64,000 bases of DNA from Haematococcus lacustris. Taxonomy: Eukaryota; Chlorophyta; Chlorophyceae; Chlamydomonadales; Haematococcaceae. Below, in pieces: positions 43,618 through 55,727 of the stretch (positions within the stretch are counted from its first letter, which is position 1; the number at the start of each line of letters is the position of its first letter). The translations under genes and the position numbers were made by a program. The notes beneath the pieces are model-generated. The model did not search any database and had not been told where the DNA came from. It worked only from the letters and a program-made list of their open reading frames with translations. The DNA is taken from the NCBI GenBank assembly GCA_030144725.1, contig JASKMD010000029.1:3911964-3975963 (forward strand), in the 5' to 3' direction.

Positions 43618-44588
43618 GGCCTACCCGGCGGCCATCCTATCTGCCCAGCTCAGCTGGATGTGCCCTGGGACTCAAGCGGCGCTTCAAGGAGCGCCTCACT
43701 CGGGCTGCTGTTAGGGAGCGACCGGCCCGACTATAATTATATTTATAGTTTTATATGGCTTGAGCACTTTTATAGCTTTTATAGGTCCTCGAATCTTGCA
43801 TCTGCTTCCACCGCCGACCAGCGCAATAGCTGCGCCTAGCCCCGATGACCCCAATGCGCTAGGGTCGGATGGTCTGCCCAAGTTTGCCCATACCACCACG
43901 CAAACCTTGGAGGGAAGGAAAGCACTGTCGTGCAGGTGTAGAACCAGGTCAAAGGCTTCACTACGCGCGCCAATCATCGCCAGTTATTCGAATCAGCTCG
44001 ATGAATAAGCTGGTCGTCATCGCAAGAGCAGTAGCCAAGAGCAGCAGGTAGGAGGCGCTTGGAGCGTCAGCTTGGACTTCCGGTGAGTGCACATGCAGCT
44101 GGGGTGTTAATCTTGTTCATCTGCTTGCTAAGCCTTAGCTGACTGATAATACAGACAGCTGGAGCATGACAGGTGTAGCATGGCTTGGTGGTTGCAAGCA
44201 AGGCAGCAACGGCGTAGAGCAGCAGCCAACAAGGAGGTAGCAAGGAGTCAGCAAGGCATGACACGGAGCAAAACTGTGAGTGGCCAGCCCCTGGACATGA
44301 GTGGCCCCCAATGCCCAGCCTAATTACAAGGATGCCTCTTGCTGGCTGCAGGCTTGATGTTCACACTCCTGTCCCTTGCCCCCTTCTCCCTTCCCTACCC
44401 CGTCCCACCACCACTTCCGAGTCTTCTACCCACCTACTTCCCCCCCTCCCCTCCCCCCCATCCCACGAGACACGCTGGAGCTTGGAGCGGGCAGCCTGGA
44501 GCGCGCAGTCTGGAGCTGGACGTTGTTGTGTTGTGTTGTGTGTTGTTAGGATACAGCCCAGCCCAGCCCAGCCCAGCCCAGCCCAGCC
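43618..44588. other. Region upstream of Fanzor copy B
   Basis: About 970 bp that may hold the 5' end, promoter and first exons of the Fanzor gene, none of which I can identify. An AGCCC pentamer array of about nine units lies at 44549-44598, directly before the first supported Fanzor block. Confidence 0.4.
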
Positions 44589-46399
44589 CAGCCCAGCCCA
44601 TGATGCATGACGCCGGCATGCTGGGGGTGCTGACGGAGGAGGGGGTCACCTCCTTGAAGAAGTTCAGGAACGGTGCCCTACCTGACCCAGCGAGGCCGGG
44701 CAACTTCATTGCAGGGCCCAAAGACAGCCATGTGTGTGCTCCTTGCAGTCAGGTGCTAGCCAGTCCTCGGGTGCTCCGTCAGCTGCCATGTGTGCTGTCA
44801 CCTGCCTTGTGAGCCTGCAGTCAGCTGCCTTGTGCCTGCCTTGTGAGCCCACACAAGCTAATGAAGTGCCTTGGTATGTGCATATGGTGGCTACAGGTGG
44901 CCAACCGATGGGATGCATTGCTGCCTGACCCTCGCCGCCAGAAGCTCACTAGCCCCAAGCACACCTTCGCGCAAATCGTGCACACCGATGGAGTCGCCAT
45001 CAGCGTGATGTTCCTGCGGCCAAGCTTGCAGCTCCACCCGCGGAGCTGCCGCGGATGGGCAAGGGCTTGGGCGCAGTCAACCCATTGGCCCATCTTCAAG
45101 CGGAGTGGCTTGGCGTGGACCCAGGCAAAACCAATATGGCCACTGTGGCGCACGAGGAGCGCAGCGCTGCCGGCACAGTGGTGTCCGTGCGGCACTGGAA
45201 GCTTATAGCCGGTCAGTACTACCGGGACAGCGGCATTACGCGGCAGACCCAGGCGACCAAGACATGGCTGGCCAAGGTGAAGCCGCAGCTCACAGCCCTG
45301 TCGCGGGTCAGCAGCAAGCCCAGCTCGCTGGCCTCGTACCGGCAGCTCGCCGACACCGTCCTGGCGACGTACGGCGCCATGTGGGCAGAGGTCTCACAGC
45401 AACGCTGGGCCAACGCCAAGTTCAGGCTGTACTGTGGCAAGATGCGCGTGGTGGCTTCGTTCTGGGCCAAGGTAAGGCCCAGTAGCAGCTAGCCACGAGC
45501 TAGGCGGCAGCCAACCACAGTCAGCTCACCTGGCCAGTTGCTGCTGTTAATGCCTCTGTTACTGCTGCTACCTGACCTTACACATGTGTGCCATTGTGTG
45601 TTGTACCATGTGTGGATTCAGGTCAAGAAGCAGGCACAGAAGCGGTGGCCGGACCGCATCCTGGCCCTGGCCTATGGGGCAGCTAGCTTCAGCGGCAGCG
45701 GCAGCGTTGGCTGCAGGTGTGTCCCAGTCAGCCAGATGCGGAAGGAGGCAGTGAAGCAGTTCGGGGCAGGGCGTGTGGTGCTGGTGGAGGAGTTCCGCAC
45801 CAGCCGGGTCAGCTCAGCCTACAGCAGCCCCAGTGAGGCCCTCCCTGGACAGCCGCCAGAGTCCTTCAGGTGAGAGGGTCAGTGGGTGATGGTCAGTGGG
45901 GGAGGGTCAGGGTAGTGCTGGGAGGTGGTGGAGTCAAGGCGGCTGGGTAGGGTCAAGATTGGGAAGGTAAGGAATGAATCTTACAAATGTGCATTGCCCC
46001 ATGTGTCCATGCAGGTGGCTGCGGCCAGTGTACAGCAAGGCGAAGCGCTCCCAAGTCAGGGGCTTGATGAGCTCAACAAGCCACAACATCAGGTAAGCAC
46101 TGACCAGACACTGCACATGTGCATGGCTGCAACATATCCCACATGAAATGACACATGACATGGCACATGACTTGACTTCATGCAACTCCCACACCATGGG
46201 CAGGTTCTATGACCGGGACGTGTCAGCCGCGCTAAACATCCGCCGCTGTGCAGTCGGCCCAGGCCCACGCCCCACTGAGCTGTGCTACTGGGATGGCCGC
46301 CCAGCCATGCCAAAGCCAGGCAGGCCAGGCCAGGAGTGGGTTTACCTGCCTGACAAGGCCCTGTTGCGCAAGTGGCGGCGCAAGTGGCAACGGCAATAG
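44589..46399 (+). CDS. Fanzor/TnpB-like RuvC nuclease, lineage 1 copy B (near complete, one apparent frame break)
   Basis: Eukaryotic TnpB relative (Fanzor), by family an RNA-guided DNA nuclease carried on transposons. Supported blocks: 44589 to about 44732 (LTEEGVTSLKKFRNGALP), 44897-45471, 45622-45871, 46015-46092, 46204-46399; phases match across the last three introns. The second block has the family segment FAQIVHTDGVAISVMF and RuvC-I LGVDPGKTNMATV (45115-45150). RuvC-II is VVLVEEFRTSRVSS (45775-45816), RuvC-III FYDRDVSAALNIRR (46206-46247); the D, E and D residues are all present. The TDG segment and RuvC-I are in different frames, with the switch near 45015-45030, so this copy is frameshifted or has a tiny unseen intron. 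The Cys pairs of the TnpB zinc ribbon are missing between RuvC-II and III. N-terminus unresolved. Confidence 0.75.
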
Positions 46400-46481
46400 C
46401 CAGCTACAGCAATACAACCCAAGAAAACAAGATACCAAACCCCTCACAAAGGGGATGTGTGTGAGTAAGGGCTATAGAGTA
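46400..46481 (+). ncRNA. Proximal 3' flank of Fanzor copy B (candidate guide RNA, split by insertion)
   Basis: Nearly identical to 13505-13585. It contains CACAAAGGGGATGTGTGTGAG, part of which also survives in the relic at 32163. The rest of the flank continues at 48026-48246 beyond the pogo-like insertion. Function is inferred from position only. Confidence 0.3.
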
Positions 46482-48025
46482 CACAGTAAAGTGCCTAATT
46501 CCGGCCATTTCTTTGCCAAAACCGTCATAACTTCTCCACCACTGCTCCAAAGTGAATGAACTTTATATCACTGAGTAGGGCTTGAAACCTGCTGCTCAGC
46601 AGTAGCAAGCTCATGTCTGGGCTCCACAGGCTTGAAACAACACGGCCAAAACTCTGACATACCCCCAAAATAGGGTGTTTCAAAACTAACTCTACCTAAA
46701 TCTGGCCACTTGCAATACTCCCAACTTTGACTTAAACCCTACCCTGCATTTCAAGGCATGTATTCACCATGGGGTTGATCACCAAATGCAACAGGAATAG
46801 TTAAAGGAAGCTGTGTTGTGAATTGAAAGTTAAAGCATCACGATGTGCCCCCCCCCCTACACGCGAGCCCCTCCGCCATACTTAGCTGCCCTGATGGAAA
46901 CCTGCTCTTCCAGCTCCTGCCTGTTGTAGAACTGGTCTACTGCCCGGAAATACAGCGGAGGTTGCTCCTCCATTGAGCAACTAACAGCTGCATCCATCAT
47001 ATCGTTGGTCACATTTAGGCATTTCCATGGTGCTAGAGTCACCATGCTCTTGCCACCTTGGATGGAGGCTTTTGCTGCTGCCAGCAGCTGCTACTTGTTG
47101 GGGGGGTATAGGCCTTGTTGATGGGGTCTTGGCAAACGCACGCTTCAATGGCTTTGTTTAGTATGTTTTTTTATGATATTAATTCATACTAATAAATTCA
47201 TCATTTTTTCAATGGCTTCATTTGCTGCTCGGGCTTGCATTAGGGAAGGCGTGTGGCAGGCCCTTGCTCACACGGACCTCGCAGGCCCACTGCACTGCTC
47301 CAAGGAGGTCTAATCTGGTCACACCCCTACCCTGCGCTTTGGCCCCCTTGACAATGCTGACCAACTGCATCTCCTCTGACTCAGTCAAAGCTGTCGGTCT
47401 CCGCCTTGTAGCAACCCTACCCCTCATGTTGATAAAGTCGCTGAGGGTGGAGCGGGGGACGCCATGCTGTTTAGCCACAGCACGCCCACAAGGGCGCGCA
47501 GCCCCCCTTTTGTACATGAAGAGGGTCTGAGCGGCGGCTGCAAGAATGCTAGCCCTATGGCGTGCCCCGTTAGAAGCTTTGCTAGACCTCCTAGCGCGTG
47601 TGGCAGAAGCGGTGATTATCTGAGCAAGGGCCGGGGCCTGAGCTCTGCAAGTAGAAAAACCATTTTTTGGTACATGCAAAAATTACCGCCCAACATGGCA
47701 AGCGCTACGGCCGGACAGTCGCACACTTGAAACAGCGCACCGACTGCACCATCTTTGTTACCCACCAAGGTATCTAGGAGCGTTGAGGAAGCTTCCTGAA
47801 ACGCTCCTGGTAGTCGCGGCCGGGCCTTAACTCCGGATGCGGGTAAAACCGGCGGTCCCGGCAGTGCTAGGATCTCTCCTCCCACAATGCGCAAACATAA
47901 CGCGACCCGACAACCACCCTTGTAACTACCTAACAATGCGATGCGCGGCAAAAAAACGGGGGCTTTCAGCGAAGAAACGAGAGAACACGAGGAACGGGGT
48001 GGCCAGAATTAGGCACTTTACTGTG
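46482..48025 (-). mobile_element. Pogo-like Tc1/mariner element, internally deleted
   Basis: 1,544 bp with inverted repeats starting CACAGTAAAGTGCCTAATTC (about 25 bp, one mismatch). It is flanked by TA on both sides, and the uninterrupted site in copy A (13586-13587) shows a single TA, proving insertion. The minus strand encodes an N-terminal DNA-binding region and a short downstream frame, but no DDE core can be seen, so it is non-autonomous. Confidence 0.85.
47218..47679 (-). pseudogene. Pogo-type transposase fragment with HTH_psq-like domain
   Basis: About 150 residues with a helix-turn-helix segment GRAVAKQHGVPRSTLSDFIN followed by RPTALTESEEMQLVSIV, the usual order in Psq/CENP-B-type DNA-binding domains of pogo transposases. 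The catalytic DDE domain that should follow is absent. A 60-codon frame at 47045-46857 may be what is left of the C-terminus. Confidence 0.6.
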
Positions 48026-48246
48026 TAGGGTAGAGCTCTTGCTAGTAGTAGACCTGGAGGCACACACACTCGAAGGCTGAGCTGAAGTGGGCACTAGGCA
48101 CACTATCAGTAGCCTTTACAACAACGATCTCGCAGCCTGTGTTTGATTACAACTCATGAGTTGCATGAGGGCTGTAGGGATTCAAATTTGGCTAAAGCTG
48201 CTTTCGGTGCATCTTGATAACATCTTGCTGGTAACAAGCTTGGCGC
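48026..48246 (+). ncRNA. Distal 3' flank of Fanzor copy B
   Basis: Almost identical to 13586-13805 downstream of copy A. Includes ATTACAACTCATGAGTTGCA, which occurs again near 48530. It lies on the far side of the pogo-like insertion. Candidate guide-RNA or right-end sequence; no direct evidence of an RNA. Confidence 0.3.
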
Positions 48247-49757
48247 CGGTCAGCCCCTGCGACATTGTGATGCCGCTGTGGAGCCGCGGGTGCACGTGAC
48301 CGCGCAGATGGCGGGGGTGACCCAATGTAATTGCACGATACTTTGTCACAATGTAATGACATGCCAAATTGGCATTGCCAAGTCTTTTGTCACAGTCTTT
48401 GGACACATTCTTTTGACAGAGTACATGTCGATTACATGTAATATCAAGCGTATTTACGTAGTTACACGGCGTAAGTAAGTCAGTACACTTGTAACTCTGT
48501 AAAGTCGCATCACTGTTTGACATTTGATTACAACTCATGAGTTGCATGAGGGCTGTAATGATTTACAGTGCGTTTCCAATAGGCTGCATGGGAGGTGGGA
48601 GCTGGGAGCGGAGCCGCATGGGCCCATGCACCGAAATGGTGTTTCCATCGCGCAAAAACTGGGAGCTTGGAGCTGCATGGACCCTTTTGGCTGCATTTTT
48701 ACAAGTTTTGCAACACGACTCTTGGTGGGCTGGTGCTTTGCAAGGCTATGATCGCCGCCTATTGCACGTTGTGGTGCAGGTGGCTGCAGTTTGCAGGACT
48801 ACAGGTTTGGTGATAACAAGTTCGCTCTTCTGCCGTTAGCTGGGGTGGTGGCGAGGATGAAGCAGAGTAGCAAGTAGTGTAGCAAGTAGCAAGCAGCGTA
48901 GCAACCAGAGTAGCAAGTAGTCGATGTGCACGGCAAGCTAAGCTAATCTCCGCGTGAGCGGGGCGAAGAAAGTCAGCTGTACAAGCCGACTAGCTAAACT
49001 AGCTAAACATTCTGCAAGCAGCAACTTTGCAGGCACTAAAGCACAGCAGGCACGCAGGACTGCACACTAGCGGTCAGCTAAGCTGAAGAAGCTGAAGGTT
49101 GCTCCGCAATGTTGAGGTTGCGATGGAACTGCGGAGGAGGGCCTTGTGCCGATGTCTACTCAGCGATGTTGCCAGTGGACCGATACGGGGCACACGCGCG
49201 CAGAGCAGAGCAGAGCTCGCAAGAAGATTAAATTTGAAATGCAGCTCCCAAGCGCCCCATGTCCTCCGCGCCTGGCTCCATTGGGCTCCCAGCATGGGAT
49301 CCATTGGAGCCAGGAGGCCCTTTTGGGAGAACATGCGCAGGACATGGGTCAGGCGTTCCCAACATGGGGTTGGTGATCTTCATGCAACTGCAGCCCATCT
49401 ACTCCATCATTTGATGTAACGTTTGCTGCGTCTGCTGCAATGCGATATTGCGCGTTTAATGTTCGACTGGAATTGCCATCGGAGTCTTTCGATGCGGGCA
49501 GCCACATGTGACCCCGGATGTGTCCCAATCGCAGACCGTGGTTAGCTACACTGGTAAGCTACGTCCTTGGCTATCCGTTAGCGATGCACGACATGTTGGT
49601 GGCGCACACCACCGAAGTCAGGCAAACATGGCTGCGCGAGCTTCTTGATGGTGCAGGCCGCTTGGCGAGGATGTGAAGAAACTCGAGTTCGTGTGCGACA
49701 TCGCTGTATCGCTGTAATGGTGGGCGGCACAGTAGGGACTAGACACCCCCTCCAGCT

Positions 49758-50882
<1,125 letters not shown>

Positions 50883-51698
50883 CAGCAGCTCCAAATGCTA
50901 GTAGTGGTATCCAGTCGTCACGACTGCCGTCGTCGCGTCCACATGCCAGAAGCAAATCATGTTCCGACTGTTGCTGCGCGTTGCAGGTGCCAGCAACAAC
51001 GGTGTGGCGAAGCGTGCTAGTGTAGCGCGCCTCGCATGAGGCAAAATCGCATGAAATCAAATGTCGATCTTTGGGCAGGCACTGAGCACCGCTGAGAGCG
51101 AGATAGTTTTTGCTGCGTCGGCCATCTCGTAGCTTTGAGTCTCCTCTGTTTAAAGCACTGTTTACATGTATTTTTGACTGGTTGGCTGCGGAGATACGGG
51201 CTTCCTATCACAGGGGGGTGGTTTTCAGGTAGTTGGGAACGCCTGAACATGGGGGCTGCATGCCTAGCTCCCATCTCCAAGCATTGGAAACGGGAGCGCG
51301 GAGGAGCCGCATGGAGACCGCATGCAACGTTTTTGGCTCGAGCTCCCAGCTCCCAGCTCCCGCTCCCACGCCTCCATGCAAAAAAGTGCCATGCAGCTCC
51401 CAGCTCCCAACTCCCACGCATTGGAAACGCACTGTTAATATGATTTAATATGGATCATGTCCGCATGTCCAATCCGCGCGTCTGGTATAACTGGTTCTGC
51501 CGGGGGCGTTGGTCTGGGTCCGCCGAGACGTACATGTTTTGATATTGGCACTGACACACACTCCAGTCTGAATGGGATGCGGGGCCAGCGTCCATCCCAG
51601 CCAATGCGGGGCCAGCCCATTCTCGTCAAGCGAGGTGCGCTGCTTAACTGTGCCCCAATTGGATACATTTGGACATGTGCTTCACATGCCCTTGCCAG

Positions 51699-53207
51699 GT
51701 GCACCCCGCACCCCAGAAGATTATAGCCAGCAAGTTGGGGTCAAGCAGTATACAGTCAACCATCTCCACCCCCTCCCTGCTCTCCACAGTCACAACTGCT
51801 CAGCCACCCAACCAACCACCAGCAACAGCAGCAACAGCAGCAGCACCCGTGTCAGCTCATGTCAATGTCAGCTCCATGAAGCTGGTGAAGTCAGCGAACA
51901 GCAGCATGAAATCCAAGACGAGCGTATCACGCCAGCTCTCAGGCAAAGAGGGTCGCTATGGTTTTGTACAACCCTTAGATGACCACGAGGCTGACAAGCG
52001 CTCGCCAGAAAGCCAGCATGCAGACAGCACAGCCAGCGTTCTCAGTGCAGCAGCCTACTTGATCCAGAAGCTGCCTGAGGCTCTAAAGAGGAAGAATGGG
52101 AGCGATGCTGGAGAGCTACAAGAAGACGTGGGTGCTGCGCTAGGCTGCCCTGCACACTGCACACATGTATGCAATCACACCTGCTGCTCCTTTACCCTGA
52201 CGCTGTGACTGAGGATGGCTGAGGATGCTTCAACTTGATTGGAGTAGCTGAGTGAGGTTACCCACAGTCAAACATGCCGTTTCATGTAGGATGAGTGTTG
52301 TTTGACTGAGCCTAGGTATGGCAGGCATGAGGCTGAGAGGCTGCTGCTGGGACTGTGTGTAGACGATCGGTTGTGTTTGAGGAGATGGTGCATGACGAGC
52401 TCTGGGTCAAGCGAGCCTCCCACAGGGTGATCGTTGGCCTAGGACCTTGTGCACCTCACGTTATGACTGAGTCAGGTCTGACAATCAGGTCACTCACATC
52501 AAGACGACCTCGACCACAGTGGGAGCCACTGGAGTCAGTTGAACATCCGGTGGCTCCTTCAGAGCCCACCGCCCCTGATTTAATGCCATGCCCGCCTGAC
52601 TGCTGCCGGGTGTGCCCTCACTCCCTTGCGATGTGAGTGTCGTGTGCTTGTGTTGTGGTGTACGCAGGCCTGCGCGGTTGATGTTGGGTTTGTGTTGAAG
52701 AAAGCCTTGGAGGTGCAACAAGGCATCACCATCACCACGGACTCGCTGCCGCCTGTCATTGAGGTACAGGCATGGTCACAGTCCTGATAAGTTTGGAATG
52801 CTTCTCTTGCTAGGGCGCATGTTGCTCAAGAGTATGGCAACAAGAATGCTTTCAGTCAAAGAATCATGAAAGATGCTTGTATGTCTTTCAACATGTGCAT
52901 GTTGCACTGTGTACTTGTTGCCCTGCAGAGCCTGGTGACGCAGCTTGACTCCAGCAGAACGGGGCACATTCCGCGAGGCGCGTTGGTGCAGCTGATTCAA
53001 ACTACCTGCTCAACCGCCAACATGGTGGCACCCGGGGAGGCTGACATTTTGCAGGCCATGCCCCTGCTGGCGTCCAGCAGCGTGCTGCCCTGTGCCACGG
53101 TGCTGGCGGCGCTGCAGGGCCTGCAGTGGAGCATTCTGCCCCGCACGGCCAGGTCCAGCGTGGCAGGTCAGGGGGCAGGCACAGGGGAGGAGTCAGCGAC
53201 GCGCTGA
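51699..53207 (+). CDS. Hypothetical protein with EF-hand-like C-terminal segment
   Basis: Three exons with compatible phase and canonical sites: about 51699-52127, 52668-52763, 52929-53207. The first encodes a Ser/Thr/Ala-rich stretch then GKEGRYGFVQPLDDHEADKR and AAAYLIQKLPEALKRKN. The second is VGFVLKKALEVQQGITITTD, and the third starts SLVTQLDSSRTGHIPRGAL, a DxSxTGxI pattern resembling an EF-hand loop with several ligands missing. The 5' end is not resolved; an ATG at 51877 is one option. I do not recognise the family. The first intron carries repeat R copy 3, and the dispersed repeat at 53202 starts at the stop codon. Confidence 0.5.
52211..52318 (+). repeat. Repeat R, copy 3
   Basis: Contains GAGGATGCTTCAACTTGATT and GCTGAGTGAGGTTACCCACA in the same order and spacing as the copies at 35270 and 56438. 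No Fanzor coding remnant is visible next to it, so it is a solo 3' end within an intron. Confidence 0.75.
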
Positions 53208-53311
53208 CCACATGCCTCGTCCCCAGAACCCAACTGTTAAGAATGGTGGTGGGTTGATACCGCTCAGGCCGTCAGCCGTCAGTCTGCCTGGCAGAACCAT
53301 CACAACTATCA
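53202..53311 (+). repeat. Dispersed repeat of about 108 bp, copy 2
   Basis: Nearly identical to 12624-12732. It begins GCTGACCACATG, overlapping the stop codon of the preceding gene, and then has the same CCCCAG and CTGTTAAGAATGGTGG core. Confidence 0.7.
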
Positions 53312-54256
53312 GAGTGAGTGTAGAGGGCGGTGGAGCAACGGTACAGCCTCAGTCACCGGTGCCGGGGGAGGGGCGCTAGGGGAGTTGCACCACTGCCGCC
53401 TGGTCCAGGGCTTGCAAGGCAGCGCCGCAGGATAGGAAATGTTGAGCAGGGGCAGGCAGTGTGGGAAAGGCAGCGTACCGTGTTGCCAAGGCAGGAGTAT
53501 TGAGCACTCAGCAATGACGGTGGGGATGCACATGCACCGGCATTCATCATCACATGGCATTCGCCAATGTGCGTCCGTTGCTGCAGCACCTGCAGGGTTG
53601 AGCGGCGTCCCTGCATTGCACCAGCAGGCCCTTTCCCTAGCTGTCTGTCAGGCATGAGGCCAGCGCAGTCATGGTCATCATCACCTCCGGCACCATCATC
53701 ATCACATGGCATGCACAGATACGTTGCAGATAGGGACTGTTACAAGGCCGCTGCCCACCATGCCAGGCGATGCAACATCCATGCCCACTTGCTTAGCACG
53801 ACAACCTGTTGCAACTTGCATGGGCACTAAAGCTGTGAGTGGAGCGTGCGCTATTCATCCCTGCTCTGTCCCTTGTACAGGCGCCCAACCCTAGACTGAG
53901 TGGACGCATGCACATTAATCAAGGCAGAGGTGTTGCTGTGTCTGTGGCCATGTAGAATGACGTGGAGTTGACGGGAATCTTTTGGAATATGCATGGAGGG
54001 AATCAATGGTTGTCGCAGGTCCACTTCTGCACCCTACATCCCTGTTGATGTATCTAGGATTGTACTTAAACACTGATTGTGGCTGTAGCTGACCAACTTT
54101 GCCACTTGCACAACATGGCCATTTGGGCATGTACACCCACTCCTACCCCGCGGGCAGCCCAGTCAGGTAATGAACATGTAAAGCATGATGCATGCAAGCC
54201 TGACACGAGTAGTACGTTCTTAGACCTTTGTGGCTCTGCCGAGTCTCAAGGAGATT
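53312..54256. other. Intergenic region
   Basis: About 940 bp between two plus-strand genes. It has scattered ATCATC and CACATGGCAT words and no supported gene. It should contain the promoter of the DnaJ-type gene. Confidence 0.45.
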
Positions 54257-54850
54257 ATGGCTTCTTGTTGCCATCGCTACTCAACCACTGGGCCCATATC
54301 TGTACCGCGTCAGCTCCGCACGCGTCTCTTTTCTAAGCTACGGGCAGTTCCTTCCGACGTAATATATGCGGTTGCGGATGCTAGTGCGACCGGCCAGTCG
54401 CTGCAGGTGAGGTGCCCCGGGTCGTGGCTGTTTGCGGACAGGAACACTCCTCATCATTGCACGACAGCATGCTCAGGCTCGTACATCCCAGGAGCATAGC
54501 ATTCCAGGGGCAGCAGACACACCATTCCCCATGCATTCCCCATGCAGGACCTTCTGGTGGGTGGGACCGTGTTGGGTGTTGTGAGTGCCAGCATCGTCAG
54601 TGGGCTGCGCAAGGACACTGTGTGCGAGCTGTGTCAAGGCACCGGCGGGGCCAGCTGCTTCGGTTGCTCCGGGGACGGCAAGATGTCCCTGATTAAGCGG
54701 GATGACCTGTATGACAAGCCAGGCGCACCCCCTCGGCCCCGTGACCCACTTGGCCGAGCCAGCAGGCCAAATGAGTGCAGGGTGTGCAAGGGCGTGGGCA
54801 TGCTGCTGTGCTCCCGGTGCAAGGGCTCTGGCTACACGTCCAAGTTGTGA
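54257..54850 (+). CDS. Plastid-type DnaJ-like zinc-finger protein
   Basis: Small protein of 150 residues from two exons (54257-54406, 54548-54850; phase 0). The first 30 residues are rich in Ser, Thr, Arg and Leu with few acidic residues, like a chloroplast transit peptide. A hydrophobic segment LLVGGTVLGVVSASIVSGL follows. Two CxxCxGxG-type zinc-binding repeats occur in each half: CELCQGTG with CFGCSGDG, and CRVCKGVG with CSRCKGSG. A DnaJ zinc-finger domain without a J domain is typical of thylakoid assembly factors such as LQY1, BSD2 and PSA2 and of ORANGE-like proteins. I cannot say which; the membrane segment favours the LQY1 type. The family has thiol-disulfide or chaperone roles in photosystem biogenesis. 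Confidence 0.8.
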
Positions 54851-55727
54851 TTCAAAGGTATTGGCGTCTGGCTTGGTCAATGCTAGCACTGTTCGCCCCC
54901 AGGTGAGACAAAGTGGTGCACCAAGGTGGCAGCACCACAGCCCCCCACAATGACAGCAGCAGCAGTGTGGTGCAGCAAGGTGGCAGCACCACAGCCGCCC
55001 ATACAAACAGCAGCAGGTGGCTCACATGTTGTGTCATGATTGGGCCAGGGTCGGCCGTGCCATGTATGTGTCATGTCTAAGATTAATTGGATTTGAGGGT
55101 TGGCGCCCGGGCAGCTTGTGGGCACAGTCCTGGTGATGGACCAGACTCGATGCCCTTCATCAAGTGCAGTGCCCCAGGTGTGCTTGCTGTGCAGAGTTAG
55201 GACAATTCACTCCCCTTGATGCTTTCTGTGCGATGGGTCTTGTTGCCTGGTGGTCTGATGAGGGAGGGCACAGTTATCAGCGTCACTCTCGTCACCGTCA
55301 GCATCATCATCAGCATGATATGGCATGCGCTGAGACATGACACTTCAGGAAAGCATCTAGGCCAATGCTTTGGAGTATGGGATGGGACCTCTGTTTTGTT
55401 TAGAGGCAGTGCCACGCAAGCATGTGCGATTGTTTTGATGGTTGTGCTGCATGCAGTTCGGCTGACATGCTGAGTTGTGCGGATGTTTGGAGGGTTGCCG
55501 TCTAGAGGCTTGCCTGGCGTGGGTGATAGGAAGGAGCACGGGTTTGGACGAAGCCAGGGCTTGGGATTGGCCTCGCATATTGCCAGCGTGAAAACTGGCG
55601 CCAGGGTTGTATCAATGGTCTGCTAAGCTGGTGAGTCTAGACTGGTGCCCCTAGACGGAGTGAGCGCGAAAGGTTTGAGCCACTGCAAAACCCTCAAGTT
55701 TCAGGCGTGGATGGCTGTGTAATAAAA
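54851..55727. other. Intergenic region with a tandem duplication
   Basis: A 60-bp tandem duplication (GGTGGCAGCACCACAGCC units) lies at 54925-54998. The rest shows nothing I can support beyond the 3' UTR of the DnaJ-type gene. Confidence 0.5.
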
